64,000 bases of DNA, taken from contig CAWGLW010000006.1 in the NCBI GenBank assembly GCA_963823525.1, forward strand, positions 124,001-188,000, written 5' to 3'. The notes under the pieces are model-generated. The model worked only from the letters and a program-made list of their open reading frames with translations. It was not told the DNA's origin and made no database searches. This DNA comes from CAWGLW01 sp963823525. Its GTDB lineage: Bacteria; Pseudomonadota; Gammaproteobacteria; Steroidobacterales; Steroidobacteraceae. The translations under genes were made by a program, and so were the position numbers. This document shows positions 35,135 through 43,143 of the stretch, in pieces. Within the stretch, counting starts at the first letter, position 1. The number at the start of each line of letters is the position of its first letter.

Positions 35135-35596
35135 TCATCTCTGGACAGGCACCCATTCCGAGAAGCTCGCAGCCTGTCCGATGTGACGGCCGGAGGTGTC
35201 GTTCACGTTCCAGACCGTGGCGCGAAGGATGCGGAAGCGGCGGCCGGAGCTGGAAATGCGTACCCCGGAGTAGTCATCGATGAATCCGTGTGAGGCGACG
35301 CGCGCGAGCAGACGCTCGCGTTCGCCGCGCTCGGGCGCCTCGGCTGAGAGCCTCGAGGGCAGGCCAATGAACTCGTCCCAGGTTCGCTCGAAGAGTTGCT
35401 GGGCGGCGAGGTTGGCGTAGTTGAAGCAGGGGTCCGGCTGTTCATGGTGTGCGAGCACGACGAAGGGCGCCTCGTAGAGCCGGCGCGCGAGATCGGTATC
35501 GGACTCGCCGGGCTCACCCGCCAGAAGTGGCTGCCCGGTGAGTTCGAGATGACTCGCGAGCAGGTGTGCGACGTGCTGAATGGAGTAGGAAGCCAC
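35135..35596 (-). CDS. MEKHLA domain protein
   Basis: 153 residues of PAS-like fold. Family features: FVVLAHHEQPDPCFNYANLAAQQLFERTWDEFIGLPSRLSAE, RVASHGFIDDYSGVRISSSGRRFRI and the ATVWNVNDTSGRHIGQAASF end. Stand-alone MEKHLA proteins are common in bacteria and may bind a small ligand; the role is not known. Confidence 0.85.
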   Translation of the reverse strand: MASYSIQHVAHLLASHLELTGQPLLAGEPGESDTDLARRLYEAPFVVLAHHEQPDPCFNYANLAAQQLFERTWDEFIGLPSRLSAEAPERGERERLLARVASHGFIDDYSGVRISSSGRRFRILRATVWNVNDTSGRHIGQAASFSEWVPVQR

Positions 35597-35959
35597 GGAT
35601 ATCAGGTTCCCCGGTATGGGCCGACGCCTCGGCGTACTGCAGACCCGTAGCGCCAGGCCGACAGCACGCCGCGGAACGGTTCGGGTTCGAGTTTGCCGGC
35701 GAGCTCGCCGGTGGAGAATCCATCATAGCTCGGAGGCGCCCTCCGGAGCGGGGGAAGTCCGCTTTGACCCGATCGCGCAGGGCTTGCCTGAACGGACCAT
35801 CAACGACGGGGAGGTGATCGCGATAAGACGCAACCGGGCTGCGTTCAGGCACTATCGCAAATAGGCGGGGACGTTTCATCGATAATCAGAACGATCGTTG
35901 GGGCAACGAGTCGCATCGCCCGGCACAGGATTTGAAGCACGTCTGGGAGTTACAGGAAC
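35597..35959. other. Intergenic stretch, nothing recognised
   Basis: About 360 bases between the divergent MEKHLA and CAP-domain genes. Promoters for both are expected. Reading frames here have no coding character, and I see no repeats. Confidence 0.35.
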
Positions 35960-36502
35960 ATGAACGCCAGCATCCTGCTGACGGTCACCTCTGCCCTGGT
36001 GATCACTGCCGCCCACGCCGACCCGGTAGACGAAGCCGCGATGATCGCAGCCCACAACCAGTGGCGCACCGAAGTCGGCGTCGCCGAGATCCGCTGGTCG
36101 GAGACCCTGCAGCAACGCGCTGAGAAATGGGCCGAGGAACTCAAGGCCACCAACGACTGCAGGATGAAGCACAGCGGGCCTGGCGAAAACCTGTTCCGGG
36201 CCGGACCGCAAAGAATGGCCAACGCCAGGGATGCCGATGGCAACTGGATCTGGCAGAACAGCCTTCAAGCGATCAGCGAAGCCGATGCCGTGGACAGCTG
36301 GGGCAGCGAAAAACAATGGTACGACCACGCCACCAACACCTGCAGCGCCCCGGCCAGCGACAGCTGTGGCCACTACACGCAGGTGGTCTGGCGCAACAGC
36401 CACGAAGTCGGTTGTGCGAAGGCTGTCTGTGACGACTTTTCACAGGTGTGGGTATGCAATTACGAACCGGCCGGAAATGTCTCGGGTGAAAAACCCTACT
36501 GA
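35960..36502 (+). CDS. Secreted CAP-domain (SCP/PR-1-like) protein
   Basis: 180 residues: signal peptide (first ~20, ending AAHA), then one CAP domain. The conserved pieces are AAHNQWRTEVGVAEIRWSETLQQRAEKWAEEL, GPGENLF, CGHYTQVVWRNSHEVGCAKAVC and VCNYEPAGNVSGEKPY, with the Cys that form the family's disulfides. Bacterial members are extracellular or periplasmic; some are proteases or lipid binders. An AGGAAC sequence precedes the ATG. Confidence 0.88.
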   Translation: MNASILLTVTSALVITAAHADPVDEAAMIAAHNQWRTEVGVAEIRWSETLQQRAEKWAEELKATNDCRMKHSGPGENLFRAGPQRMANARDADGNWIWQNSLQAISEADAVDSWGSEKQWYDHATNTCSAPASDSCGHYTQVVWRNSHEVGCAKAVCDDFSQVWVCNYEPAGNVSGEKPY

Positions 36503-36593
36503 CACTGGGGCCGTGACTGGGCGCTGACCGCCCTGCGCATCGCGAAACGCCGGACCACTCGACCCCGTCCGGCGACGATGTTACGGTCTGCCG

Positions 36594-37169
36594 ATGGCGG
36601 GACAATCACAAACACTTTGGCGCGTCGCACTGGCTGGCAGCCTGCTGGCAACGACCCTTCTGTTCGGTACGGTGAATGCCGAGGCGAGTGACTGCTGCAG
36701 CTGCGCGGTCAGCGGCAAAGAAACGCTGGCGAACAGGCAACTGCCGTGCATGTTCGATCACCCGGCAGGCTGGCAGGAAGTTGTTGGGAGCGATGGAGCG
36801 TTGGTCAGCGCCGTCGTCGAGCCACCGTCCTGCGGGGCGAACTGCCCGAACGGAATGCCGGGCATTTCAGTGAGCTTCGGCACGAAACCGGACAGCAATG
36901 CGGACACGATGGAGGAGATCTGGAAGCAGGTCATGCCGATCGTCGGATCGGCAAAATGCGGGGATGCGACCGTCACCTTCTTCAGTCCGCCTGGATCCGA
37001 AGACACCGGACTCATGGGAGGCGTGAAGTTCTTCGTCGGTGTCGCCGGCAAGAAGTACAGCGGTGCCGCTACGTTCACCTGCGGACAGGCCGGCGGTTGG
37101 ATTGCGCTTCGCAATCAGTTCATCGATTCGTTCCGCGGCAACCCTGACAGCAGTTTCGGCGAACACTAA
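36594..37169 (+). CDS. Hypothetical exported protein
   Basis: 191 residues with an N-terminal signal (WRVALAGSLLATTLLFGTVNAEA) and a mature part that opens with a Cys-rich SDCCSCAV and contains MFDHPAGWQEVVGSDGALVSAVVEPPSCGANCPNG. The F-DHPAGW pattern resembles PsbP/Mog1-like or lipoprotein folds that bind small ligands, but I cannot assign a family. It lies 91 bases after the CAP gene in the same direction. Confidence 0.62.
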   Translation: MAGQSQTLWRVALAGSLLATTLLFGTVNAEASDCCSCAVSGKETLANRQLPCMFDHPAGWQEVVGSDGALVSAVVEPPSCGANCPNGMPGISVSFGTKPDSNADTMEEIWKQVMPIVGSAKCGDATVTFFSPPGSEDTGLMGGVKFFVGVAGKKYSGAATFTCGQAGGWIALRNQFIDSFRGNPDSSFGEH

Positions 37170-37242
37170 CCAACGATTCGTTTTGGTTCCGGGTCTGCGG
37201 CACGCTAAGCGCGGGACTCCTCGACGCTTCCGCTTCGTTCGT

Positions 37243-37599
37243 TTACGCCAGGTACTTCAAATGCGCGCGACACCCTGTTCTGCAGTCCGACGCGCCGAAC
37301 CCCGGCACAATTACCCGTCCCTTCGAGGCCTGGTTCAGTCGACACTCGCTCGTGCTCGAACGAACGACCTCCCGGATCCGGACACCCGGCGCCGCGAGCA
37401 GGTAATCGACGTGCCAGCGCAGCGTCTTGGCGCTCCGCTTATGCCGCGCAATGCGCGCCTCGAGACCACGACTCGCCGATCCCGTATAGACGTACGCCCC
37501 ACTCGGAAAGTCGAAGATCCCGAGCCGTCCCACTCTGCAGCGGATTGGGCGCGAGACCTCAATCACCAGCTGATAGCTGATCGCGCGACCTTCGGTCAT
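37243..37599 (-). CDS. GIY-YIG-like (DUF123) protein
   Basis: 118 residues: SYQLVIEVSRPIRCRVGRLGIFDFPSGAYVYTGSASRGLEARIARHKRS, where YVYTGSA stands for GIY-YIG, followed by LRWHVDYLLAAPGV and ECRLNQAS, the usual pattern of the DUF123 branch. Three Cys near the end (DCRTGCRAHL) resemble those in that branch. Possibly a small nuclease, although many DUF123 proteins lack a proven activity. Confidence 0.78.
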   Translation of the reverse strand: MTEGRAISYQLVIEVSRPIRCRVGRLGIFDFPSGAYVYTGSASRGLEARIARHKRSAKTLRWHVDYLLAAPGVRIREVVRSSTSECRLNQASKGRVIVPGFGASDCRTGCRAHLKYLA

Positions 37600-37681
37600 G
37601 CCGTTTAACGTCCTCCCGCGAGACTTTCCCGGGCTCGCCGTCCGCGATCGAGCGAGCGCACGCCCCCGTTCCCTCCTGCGT

Positions 37682-37701
37682 AGCGGCGCTCCTGCGCCGC
37701 T
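37682..37701 (-). terminator. Hairpin after the cupin gene
   Basis: AGCGGCGC and GCGCCGCT form a perfect 8-bp stem with a TCCT loop, starting two bases after the cupin stop on the minus strand. There is no T-run behind it, so it may act as an RNA end-stabiliser or a weak terminator. Confidence 0.45.
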
Positions 37702-37702
37702 T

Positions 37703-38236
37703 CTATTTCTTCACCTGCGCATCGGCCACAATCGTTGAAACGCCGCTTCCGTCCTCGCCGTCCCAGTAGTCGACCGTGTTCTTCGACTCGTCCGGTACCA
37801 GGAATCGGGCCTCCGGCGTGCTGGCGAAAGACGCCCGAACCCCTGTCTTACCGGATTCCGGATAACCCACCACCTCGGGCAGCAGCGCCGTCGAAATCGC
37901 CAGGTACACCAGATCCTCGCTCCCGGTATTGACGAGCTGATGCGCCGTTTCTGGCCCACCGGGCAGGTTGACAATGTAGTCCTGTGGCTTGACGTCGAAT
38001 CTCTCCGCCCCGACCCGCAGCACTCCGCTCCCGCTCAGGATAAAGAAGTGCTCCTCGTTCGCGTGGTGATGATGCAGCGGAAACGCCGCCTTGCCCGGCG
38101 GCACCCTGGTCAGGTTCGCGCCGATGGCCTGGGCCCCCAGGCTCTCGCCCAGCTCCGCCATCGTGTACTCAAAATGCTCGCCGCTCTTTCCCTTATCGAG
38201 TGGCGCCTCGGCCACATTGATGATCAGCCGCTTCAT
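37703..38236 (-). CDS. Cupin-domain protein
   Basis: 177 residues with one cupin fold: GKAAFPLHHHHANEEHFFILSGSGVLRVGAERFDVKPQDYIVNLPGGPETAHQLVNTG, where HHHH, the Glu and the later His are the metal ligands. Begins MKRLIINVAEAPLDKGKSGEHFEY, a start seen in small cupins of sugar-isomerase or dioxygenase type. Function unknown. The ATG is preceded by GAAGGAGAA. Confidence 0.82.
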   Translation of the reverse strand: MKRLIINVAEAPLDKGKSGEHFEYTMAELGESLGAQAIGANLTRVPPGKAAFPLHHHHANEEHFFILSGSGVLRVGAERFDVKPQDYIVNLPGGPETAHQLVNTGSEDLVYLAISTALLPEVVGYPESGKTGVRASFASTPEARFLVPDESKNTVDYWDGEDGSGVSTIVADAQVKK

Positions 38237-38839
38237 TGACGTTCTCCTTCCCGCCGGAAAGTTCGGGTTGTTATTGGCAGTGTGCACGCCACGGGGCGCA
38301 AGTTGACAGTACCCGTAAGGCCAGGGCAGCAAGGCAAAGGCAGCGTTACGGCACTCGCTTAGATCACCGCTGTCGGGATACCCGCGGGTATGCGCTTCTC
38401 AGACATCTCTACGCAACAACCTACCGGAAGAGGTCACGCCACGGGAAGTCGCTGCGCTTACCAGTTTGCAACACCCACGCGGAAACACATCAAGACAAAC
38501 GAAACACTTGGCAGAAACATCGTTGAAGAACGATCGAGCCGCTGTGCCCCACCCTCCAGGCGGCCGCCTCATCAAACGCACTCTCCCCGGTCACTTTTGA
38601 GCCTCCAGTGGTTTTGACTGGAAACCGACGCAGCGAGCGGACATTCCCGTTTGCTTGCCAGGACTGGCCGCATCCCCCTCGCGGGGTACCACCTTGCCCG
38701 GGTAGGCAGGTTGGCGGGAGCGTCAGCTCCTCTCTTGATGCACTTCCAATTATACGCTCCGCAGGCTCACCACGTGAGCCTGCGCAGTCATTTCCTTCAG
38801 ACCAATATCCTTGATCGGCTACGCCGAACTCCGCCGCGA
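38237..38839. other. Long gene-free stretch containing A-type repeat copy 1
   Basis: About 600 bases with no convincing gene. The right third is the structured A-type repeat described separately. The rest (38237-38640) shows no reading frame with coding character; a 17-codon frame starting at the ATG just after the repeat on the minus strand is the only candidate linked to it. Confidence 0.4.
38645..38783 (-). repeat. A-type structured repeat, copy 1 (possible 5'-leader RNA)
   Basis: Shares conserved blocks with 49286-49474. A closing helix GCATC/GATGC (38670-38674 with 38737-38741) encloses three hairpins: CCCC-TCGC-GGGG, the invariant stem built from ACCTTGCC and GGCAGGT, and GGAGC-GTCA-GCTCC. 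A perfect 10-bp stem (38761-38783, GCAGGCTCAC/GTGAGCCTGC) lies on its right. On the minus strand TATAAT (forward 38749-38754) sits seven bases before GCATC, so a transcript would begin at the closing helix. See copy 2 for the pairing comparison. Confidence 0.6.
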
Positions 38840-39514
38840 TCACCCTCTCGCCGCCGCATGCGCCCGACGACACTGCCGCAGCTTCGCGGCCAGCTCGTCC
38901 CTCATCTCGGGGTGCTTCGGGATGAGGTCGCTCAGGTGCAAAGCAGCGCGTCCATCAAACACATCCGCGAGTGTTGCCGCCACAAAGGCATCGGCGGCCT
39001 CGCGGATTCGGCCCTGCCCCTGCAGCGCTAGCCCTAGGTTCTTGTGACCGTTCGCTCGACCGGCATCGATCTCAATCGCCTGCCGGCAGTAGCTCTCCCC
39101 TTCAGCAAACCGCCCGAGCTGATTGAGTGAGTACCCCAGGTTGTTGCGCACGAAGTAACGCGTGACAGGGTCGTCCGCATCGAGCGCCAGTGCCTGCCGA
39201 TAAAACGTCTCCGCCAACGCAAAGTCACGGTACTTCTCGGCCGTCTGTCCCAGCGCCATCGCAATCTTCGCCTGGGTGGCGGAATCCTCAACACGCTGCA
39301 GCAGCGTTTTGAAACTGGCCATCGCCAGGTCGAGTTTGCCCTCGACCTTGTAGAACTGAGCGAGCTCCCACATCGCGTCCACCGAGTCCTCGCCGGCGTC
39401 TTCGAGTTGCCTCAGCAGCACCTGCTCCAGCTGATCGGCGCTCATTTGGACTTCTTCACCGTCGGACGGTCGCCTGACCGTGTACGCGGACTCCCCAGGC
39501 TTTGGATCATTCAC
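38840..39514 (-). CDS. Tetratricopeptide repeat protein
   Basis: 224 residues. A short N-terminal part (MNDPKPGESAYTVRRPSDGEEVQMSADQLEQVL) is followed by several TPR helices, e.g. AKIAMALGQTAEKYRDFALAETFYRQALALDADDP, VRNNLGYSLNQLGRFAEGESYCRQAIEIDA and GHKNLGLALQGQGRIREAADAFVAA. Likely a protein-protein adaptor in the cytoplasm. The Cys-rich exported gene starts 24 bases downstream of its start region on the other side; both run in the minus direction. Confidence 0.83.
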   Translation of the reverse strand: MNDPKPGESAYTVRRPSDGEEVQMSADQLEQVLLRQLEDAGEDSVDAMWELAQFYKVEGKLDLAMASFKTLLQRVEDSATQAKIAMALGQTAEKYRDFALAETFYRQALALDADDPVTRYFVRNNLGYSLNQLGRFAEGESYCRQAIEIDAGRANGHKNLGLALQGQGRIREAADAFVAATLADVFDGRAALHLSDLIPKHPEMRDELAAKLRQCRRAHAAARG

Positions 39515-39538
39515 AGGCCATACCCTCCTTGAGGTTAT

Positions 39539-39910
39539 TTAATCGCACACCTGCTCCCAGGCGCCGTCCACACACCTTCCGATGCGGCACCCCAGGTTCG
39601 GCAGTGGTTTGAGTCCGCACGACAATCCGGGATTTTGATCGCAGATTTGTTCCCACGCCCCGTTTACACACCGACCAACCCGGCAACCAATCTCAGGGAT
39701 CGGCTTGATCCCGCAGGTCAGTGCAGGACTGCGGTCGCAGACCTGCTCCCACGCCCCGTCGACACAGCGCCCGATTCGACATCCGATCTCAGGGATAGGC
39801 TTGATGCCGCAAATCAGGCTCTGCGACTGCACCGGCACGGATGCGCCGAACGCCAGCGCCGCAATCGCGAGGCAGGTGATCAGTCGAATGAACGTGAAGT
39901 TTCGGGGCAT
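39539..39910 (-). CDS. Exported protein of three 32-residue Cys-rich repeats
   Basis: 123 residues: signal peptide (about 1-29, FIRLITCLAIAALAFGASVP) then three near-identical units with the pattern C-x9-C-x4-C-x8-C, e.g. CGIKPIPEIGCRIGRC followed by GAWEQVCD. Four Cys per unit suggest two disulfides or a metal site in each. Period is 32 residues (96 bases). No family recognised. It lies directly upstream of the TPR gene, 24 bases away, same direction, so the two may work together. Confidence 0.72.
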   Translation of the reverse strand: MPRNFTFIRLITCLAIAALAFGASVPVQSQSLICGIKPIPEIGCRIGRCVDGAWEQVCDRSPALTCGIKPIPEIGCRVGRCVNGAWEQICDQNPGLSCGLKPLPNLGCRIGRCVDGAWEQVCD

Positions 39911-39967
39911 GGACTTGGCGACAGCTCTCTACGAGCTGTGTGCAGTTCAAATGATCTCACGGCAGAA

Positions 39968-39982
39968 GCTCACTGCGTGAGC
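39968..39982. repeat. Short GCTCAC-TGC-GTGAGC hairpin
   Basis: Six-bp perfect stem with a three-base loop in the gap above the Cys-rich gene. It belongs to a set of GGCTCA/TGAGCC hairpins scattered from 38.7 to 54.3 kb. Confidence 0.45.
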
Positions 39983-40109
39983 CTCCAGATGCCCGCATCC
40001 CTGCAAACTACCTCGCTGAAGCGCGATTATTGATCACGCAAGGCCGCACGGCGGCCGTCTGCCCCAACTCTTAGTCTTGTTATCTAGAGCGGGAACTCGA
40101 GGAGAGCCA

Positions 40110-40323
40110 TCACGCCGCCAGCGCCTTTATCGTCTCCACGGTCCGGCCCAGCTCCGCGGCCAGGTGATCCGGGCCGCGCCGACCCCACTCGCGCGAGCTC
40201 GTTGTCGCAGCACAGCGTTTGGTTCGGTGCAATCGCCACGAAGTTCGCCCAGTCGTCTTCCATCAGCCGCTCGATGGCATCCAGCCGCACGACCACCGAT
40301 ATGCCTTCCGCTAGTACCGCCAT
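40110..40323 (-). pseudogene. Small conserved hypothetical gene with an apparent +1 frameshift
   Basis: The protein begins MAVLAEGISVVVRLDAIERL and reads well to DNELARVGSARP, then loses coding character. Removing one C from the CCC at about 40171-40173 restores the sequence PDHLAAELGRTVETIKALAA and a stop at 40110. The combined 70-residue product looks like a real conserved small protein (the MAV--E-ISVVVR-DAIE opening is one I have seen in other proteobacteria). Either a real mutation or a sequencing error in a homopolymer. Confidence 0.55.
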
Positions 40324-40356
40324 CGTCTTCCCTCCACTGGCACCTACTCCGCCGGC

Positions 40357-41016
40357 TTACTTCACCACCGGATAAACCGCATCGCCCCAAAGCGTGCCCG
40401 GATGATCCATCATGATCTCGACCGTGAGCGGCACGAGCTTGCCCATCAGGTTCACACAGTCCCGCATCTGCTCGCGATTCACCGAGCTGCCCCACGTCGC
40501 CCCACCGTGCACCAGTTGATTCCTGAGCGTATAGATGCGCGACAGCACGATCGACAACACCGCCACCGTGTTCCGCTTACCGAGCGCCACGTGCGCCGCA
40601 CCGTTCGCAGCCGCGAAGCTCGAGCGCCACACATCTTCCGCCAGCGTGCCGTTCTGGAACCTCCAGAAATCCGCAAACACGAACTGGTTATTCAGCAACA
40701 CCCGGATGCTCTGCGGAAACTCAGTCCACACCAGCGCCTCAAACCGGTTCTTCTGCGCATCAAGCTCGACAAGCTTCCCGAGGAACCCCCGGAACGTCTC
40801 CTGCTCCGAGGTTCGATACTGTTCCTCGATCTCGGTCGCATACGCCGCATTGAATGCGATCCACAACAGGATGAACTGCCCGTCCGGATCGTCCTGCTTG
40901 CCGAGCTGTTCGGCCCTGTTGAGCCACGACAACGCTCGATGCACCCGCAGCGACAGGTTCGGGTGATACCCCTCCCGCTCCGCCCGATGCCGAGTCTTCA
41001 GCTGTTCGTAGTCCAT
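40357..41016 (-). CDS. HEPN-domain protein
   Basis: 219 residues, all helical. The HEPN RNase motif R-x4-H is visible as RNQLVHGG (Arg165, His170), after a helix ALSWLNRAEQLGKQDDPDGQFILLWIAFNAAYATEIEEQ that fits the first helix of the Apea-like group. HEPN proteins of this kind are often RNA-cutting toxins or effectors of defence systems. The ATG shares one base with the stop of the DUF2779 gene (TGATG), so the two are translationally coupled and probably act together. Confidence 0.72.
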   Translation of the reverse strand: MDYEQLKTRHRAEREGYHPNLSLRVHRALSWLNRAEQLGKQDDPDGQFILLWIAFNAAYATEIEEQYRTSEQETFRGFLGKLVELDAQKNRFEALVWTEFPQSIRVLLNNQFVFADFWRFQNGTLAEDVWRSSFAAANGAAHVALGKRNTVAVLSIVLSRIYTLRNQLVHGGATWGSSVNREQMRDCVNLMGKLVPLTVEIMMDHPGTLWGDAVYPVVK

Positions 41017-42989
41017 CACTCCACCCAGTCCCTCAACGCCTCGTACACCATCACCATCGCCAAAGTATCGAGTTCGCAGTACCGCTTGAGTTGGTCCTCG
41101 AGTCGCTTCCGCTCTGTCGGCTCGAGGTCCCTCCGCTGAAGCTGCCCGAACGCAACCATCGCTGCACCGCCGTTCGCGACGAACGCCGATGCCTCGTCTT
41201 CATCTTCCTCGCGCGCTGCACGGTCAAGCGCCGGATCCGCCAGCAGCTGACCCAGCAGCGTGTACGGGTCCCGCACCACACCGTCGTGCTCCTGCCACCA
41301 GGTCCAGTCCTTGAAGTTGAGGCTTGGCATCTCCGCCGTGCCGTACACCGGCCGCCCGTACCGCTCGCGCAGGTACTCCGACTGCTGCATGACCGCCTGC
41401 AACACCTTCTTAATCGAGCTGCGACCGTCAGTCCCGGCGATGAACGCGGTCTTCGCGACCAGCGGGCGACCCATGTCCACCAGGCGCGCAGGCCGACCGT
41501 CGACTCCACCGATCAGCCCGACAACAAACGCCGCCAGCGCCGGTCCGTCTGGCTCGTCGCCTACCGCAATCTGCTTGCGAACGTCGTCCAGCACCACGCG
41601 CTCGTGATCCCACCAGTGCAGCACCGTGCCGTCGTCACCGGACAGCGCATCCCGCAGCGCCCTTACGACCGCCGCGTTCGGAACGACCCCGGGCTCCGCC
41701 TCCAGGCACTGAGTCCGATGCACGAGCCTGCCGGCCTCATCCAGCACGTGATGCGAGAACTGGAACAGCAGCTGCTGATTTGGCCGCCGGCCCGCCGTGT
41801 ACGGCAGCGTCGGGCGGGACGTCTCGAAGTCGATGAAGTGCAGCGGATACCGCCAGCTCTCGAACGCATCGCGCAAGGATCCAATTCGCAGCAGCGTCGC
41901 GGCATCCTCTCCGCGCGCTTCCCGGATCTGCAGCCGATGCCGATGCGACGATGTGATTTCCTGAGCCGACTCCTCATCCCCAACGTCACCCTCGTCGAGT
42001 TCACTCAACAGCAGCTTTCCGTTGGCGAGCAGTTCCTCAACTTTCCGATGGTTGTAGAGCGCGAATACCGTGTCCGTTCGATCCGCGTCGCCGTGACCCG
42101 AAAACCGCGTCTGCATGCATTCCGCCCATCCACTCCGCCGCACCGCAGAGCGCTCGCCTGGCTCGCAGTAGAACTCGCACTTCCTGCACTGCTTGCCGAT
42201 GGTCGGCGCTGGTCGCCTCCCAGCGAGCAGATGCTCCGATATCCATTCGGCAAATTCCGCAAACTCAAACGATCCAGCCGGTGTCGCGACCACACCTGCC
42301 AGGATCTCCGCAACGTATTCTTCCACGTCGTGGAGCCTGAGCACCGGCGGCCTGATCGCCCGCACGTCCAGCGTCGCATCGACGCTCACTCTGGCTCGAT
42401 TCTCCGCATCCCGCTCAACCCGGATTGCGGTCCCAAGCCCGTCCACCGGGCAGGCCACCGTCGGGTCCACCAGCAACAGATACGGCCGGACGTCGAAATC
42501 CGAGTACGCCTGTCGCATGACGTACGTCTGAAACGCCACGTCCTGCAGGTACGCCAACCATGTCGAACGGATCTCTCCGCGCTTACCGCGGAAGCTATGG
42601 TCTTCCCGGTTCTGATCGAAGCTCTTCGACTTCACCTCGATCAGCTCAACGGCATTGCCCTGCTTCCTGAGCACATCCACCCGTACGAGCAGATTCTCGT
42701 GTCGAATAGTTCCCTCGAATATCGTGACGTCTGAACGCTTGAGTAGCTCCTCCGTCTCCCGCACCTGCTCGTCCTGATCCCGCGCGAAAACCTCAACGGC
42801 CGCCGGATCCTCGGCCAGGTACATGGTCTTCGCGAGTTCCCCGACCTGGAATCCGCCATCTGCAAGCGCCTGCAGAAACTCATCGTCGTCCTTGGTATTC
42901 ACGTACCTCTTGTCGAGGCTGTAGAACACTTTCGTCGGACAATCGAGCGCAAGTTTGAACCGACTCTTACTCAGTGCTCGCGGTTTCAT
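41016..42989 (-). CDS. DUF2779 protein: Cas4-like nuclease plus exonuclease-like domain
   Basis: 657 residues. The N-terminal half looks like a PD-(D/E)xK nuclease with Cas4/AddB-type cluster ligands: Cys17 (LALDCPTKVFYSL), Asp105, Glu118 and Lys120 (DVLRKQ ... ELIEVKSKS), then Cys268, Cys271, Cys275 and Cys291. The C-terminal half begins HFIDFETSRPTLPY (Asp387, Glu389), the first motif of DEDD-type 3'-5' exonucleases, followed by the DUF2779 region with LNFKDWTWWQEHDG. Predicted to bind an iron-sulfur cluster and cut nucleic acid. Coupled to the HEPN gene. Confidence 0.78.
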   Translation of the reverse strand: MKPRALSKSRFKLALDCPTKVFYSLDKRYVNTKDDDEFLQALADGGFQVGELAKTMYLAEDPAAVEVFARDQDEQVRETEELLKRSDVTIFEGTIRHENLLVRVDVLRKQGNAVELIEVKSKSFDQNREDHSFRGKRGEIRSTWLAYLQDVAFQTYVMRQAYSDFDVRPYLLLVDPTVACPVDGLGTAIRVERDAENRARVSVDATLDVRAIRPPVLRLHDVEEYVAEILAGVVATPAGSFEFAEFAEWISEHLLAGRRPAPTIGKQCRKCEFYCEPGERSAVRRSGWAECMQTRFSGHGDADRTDTVFALYNHRKVEELLANGKLLLSELDEGDVGDEESAQEITSSHRHRLQIREARGEDAATLLRIGSLRDAFESWRYPLHFIDFETSRPTLPYTAGRRPNQQLLFQFSHHVLDEAGRLVHRTQCLEAEPGVVPNAAVVRALRDALSGDDGTVLHWWDHERVVLDDVRKQIAVGDEPDGPALAAFVVGLIGGVDGRPARLVDMGRPLVAKTAFIAGTDGRSSIKKVLQAVMQQSEYLRERYGRPVYGTAEMPSLNFKDWTWWQEHDGVVRDPYTLLGQLLADPALDRAAREEDEDEASAFVANGGAAMVAFGQLQRRDLEPTERKRLEDQLKRYCELDTLAMVMVYEALRDWVE

Positions 42990-43143
42990 ACTCTCAAACT
43001 GAACACGCTGTGAATCACACCGTCACCGGTACTTTCCCGGCCCGACGCACGCGTCGGGCGGCACCTGCATCTGGCACTAACAGGAAATGAAGTGGCTGCA
43101 GTGGCGTCACCACACAGGAAAGTCTGCTTTTTCAGTCATCCGC

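Noticed and set aside
38490..38873. 127-codon minus-strand frame over the A-type repeat
   Set aside because: It spans the structured repeat and overlaps the end of the TPR gene; the product has no coding character.
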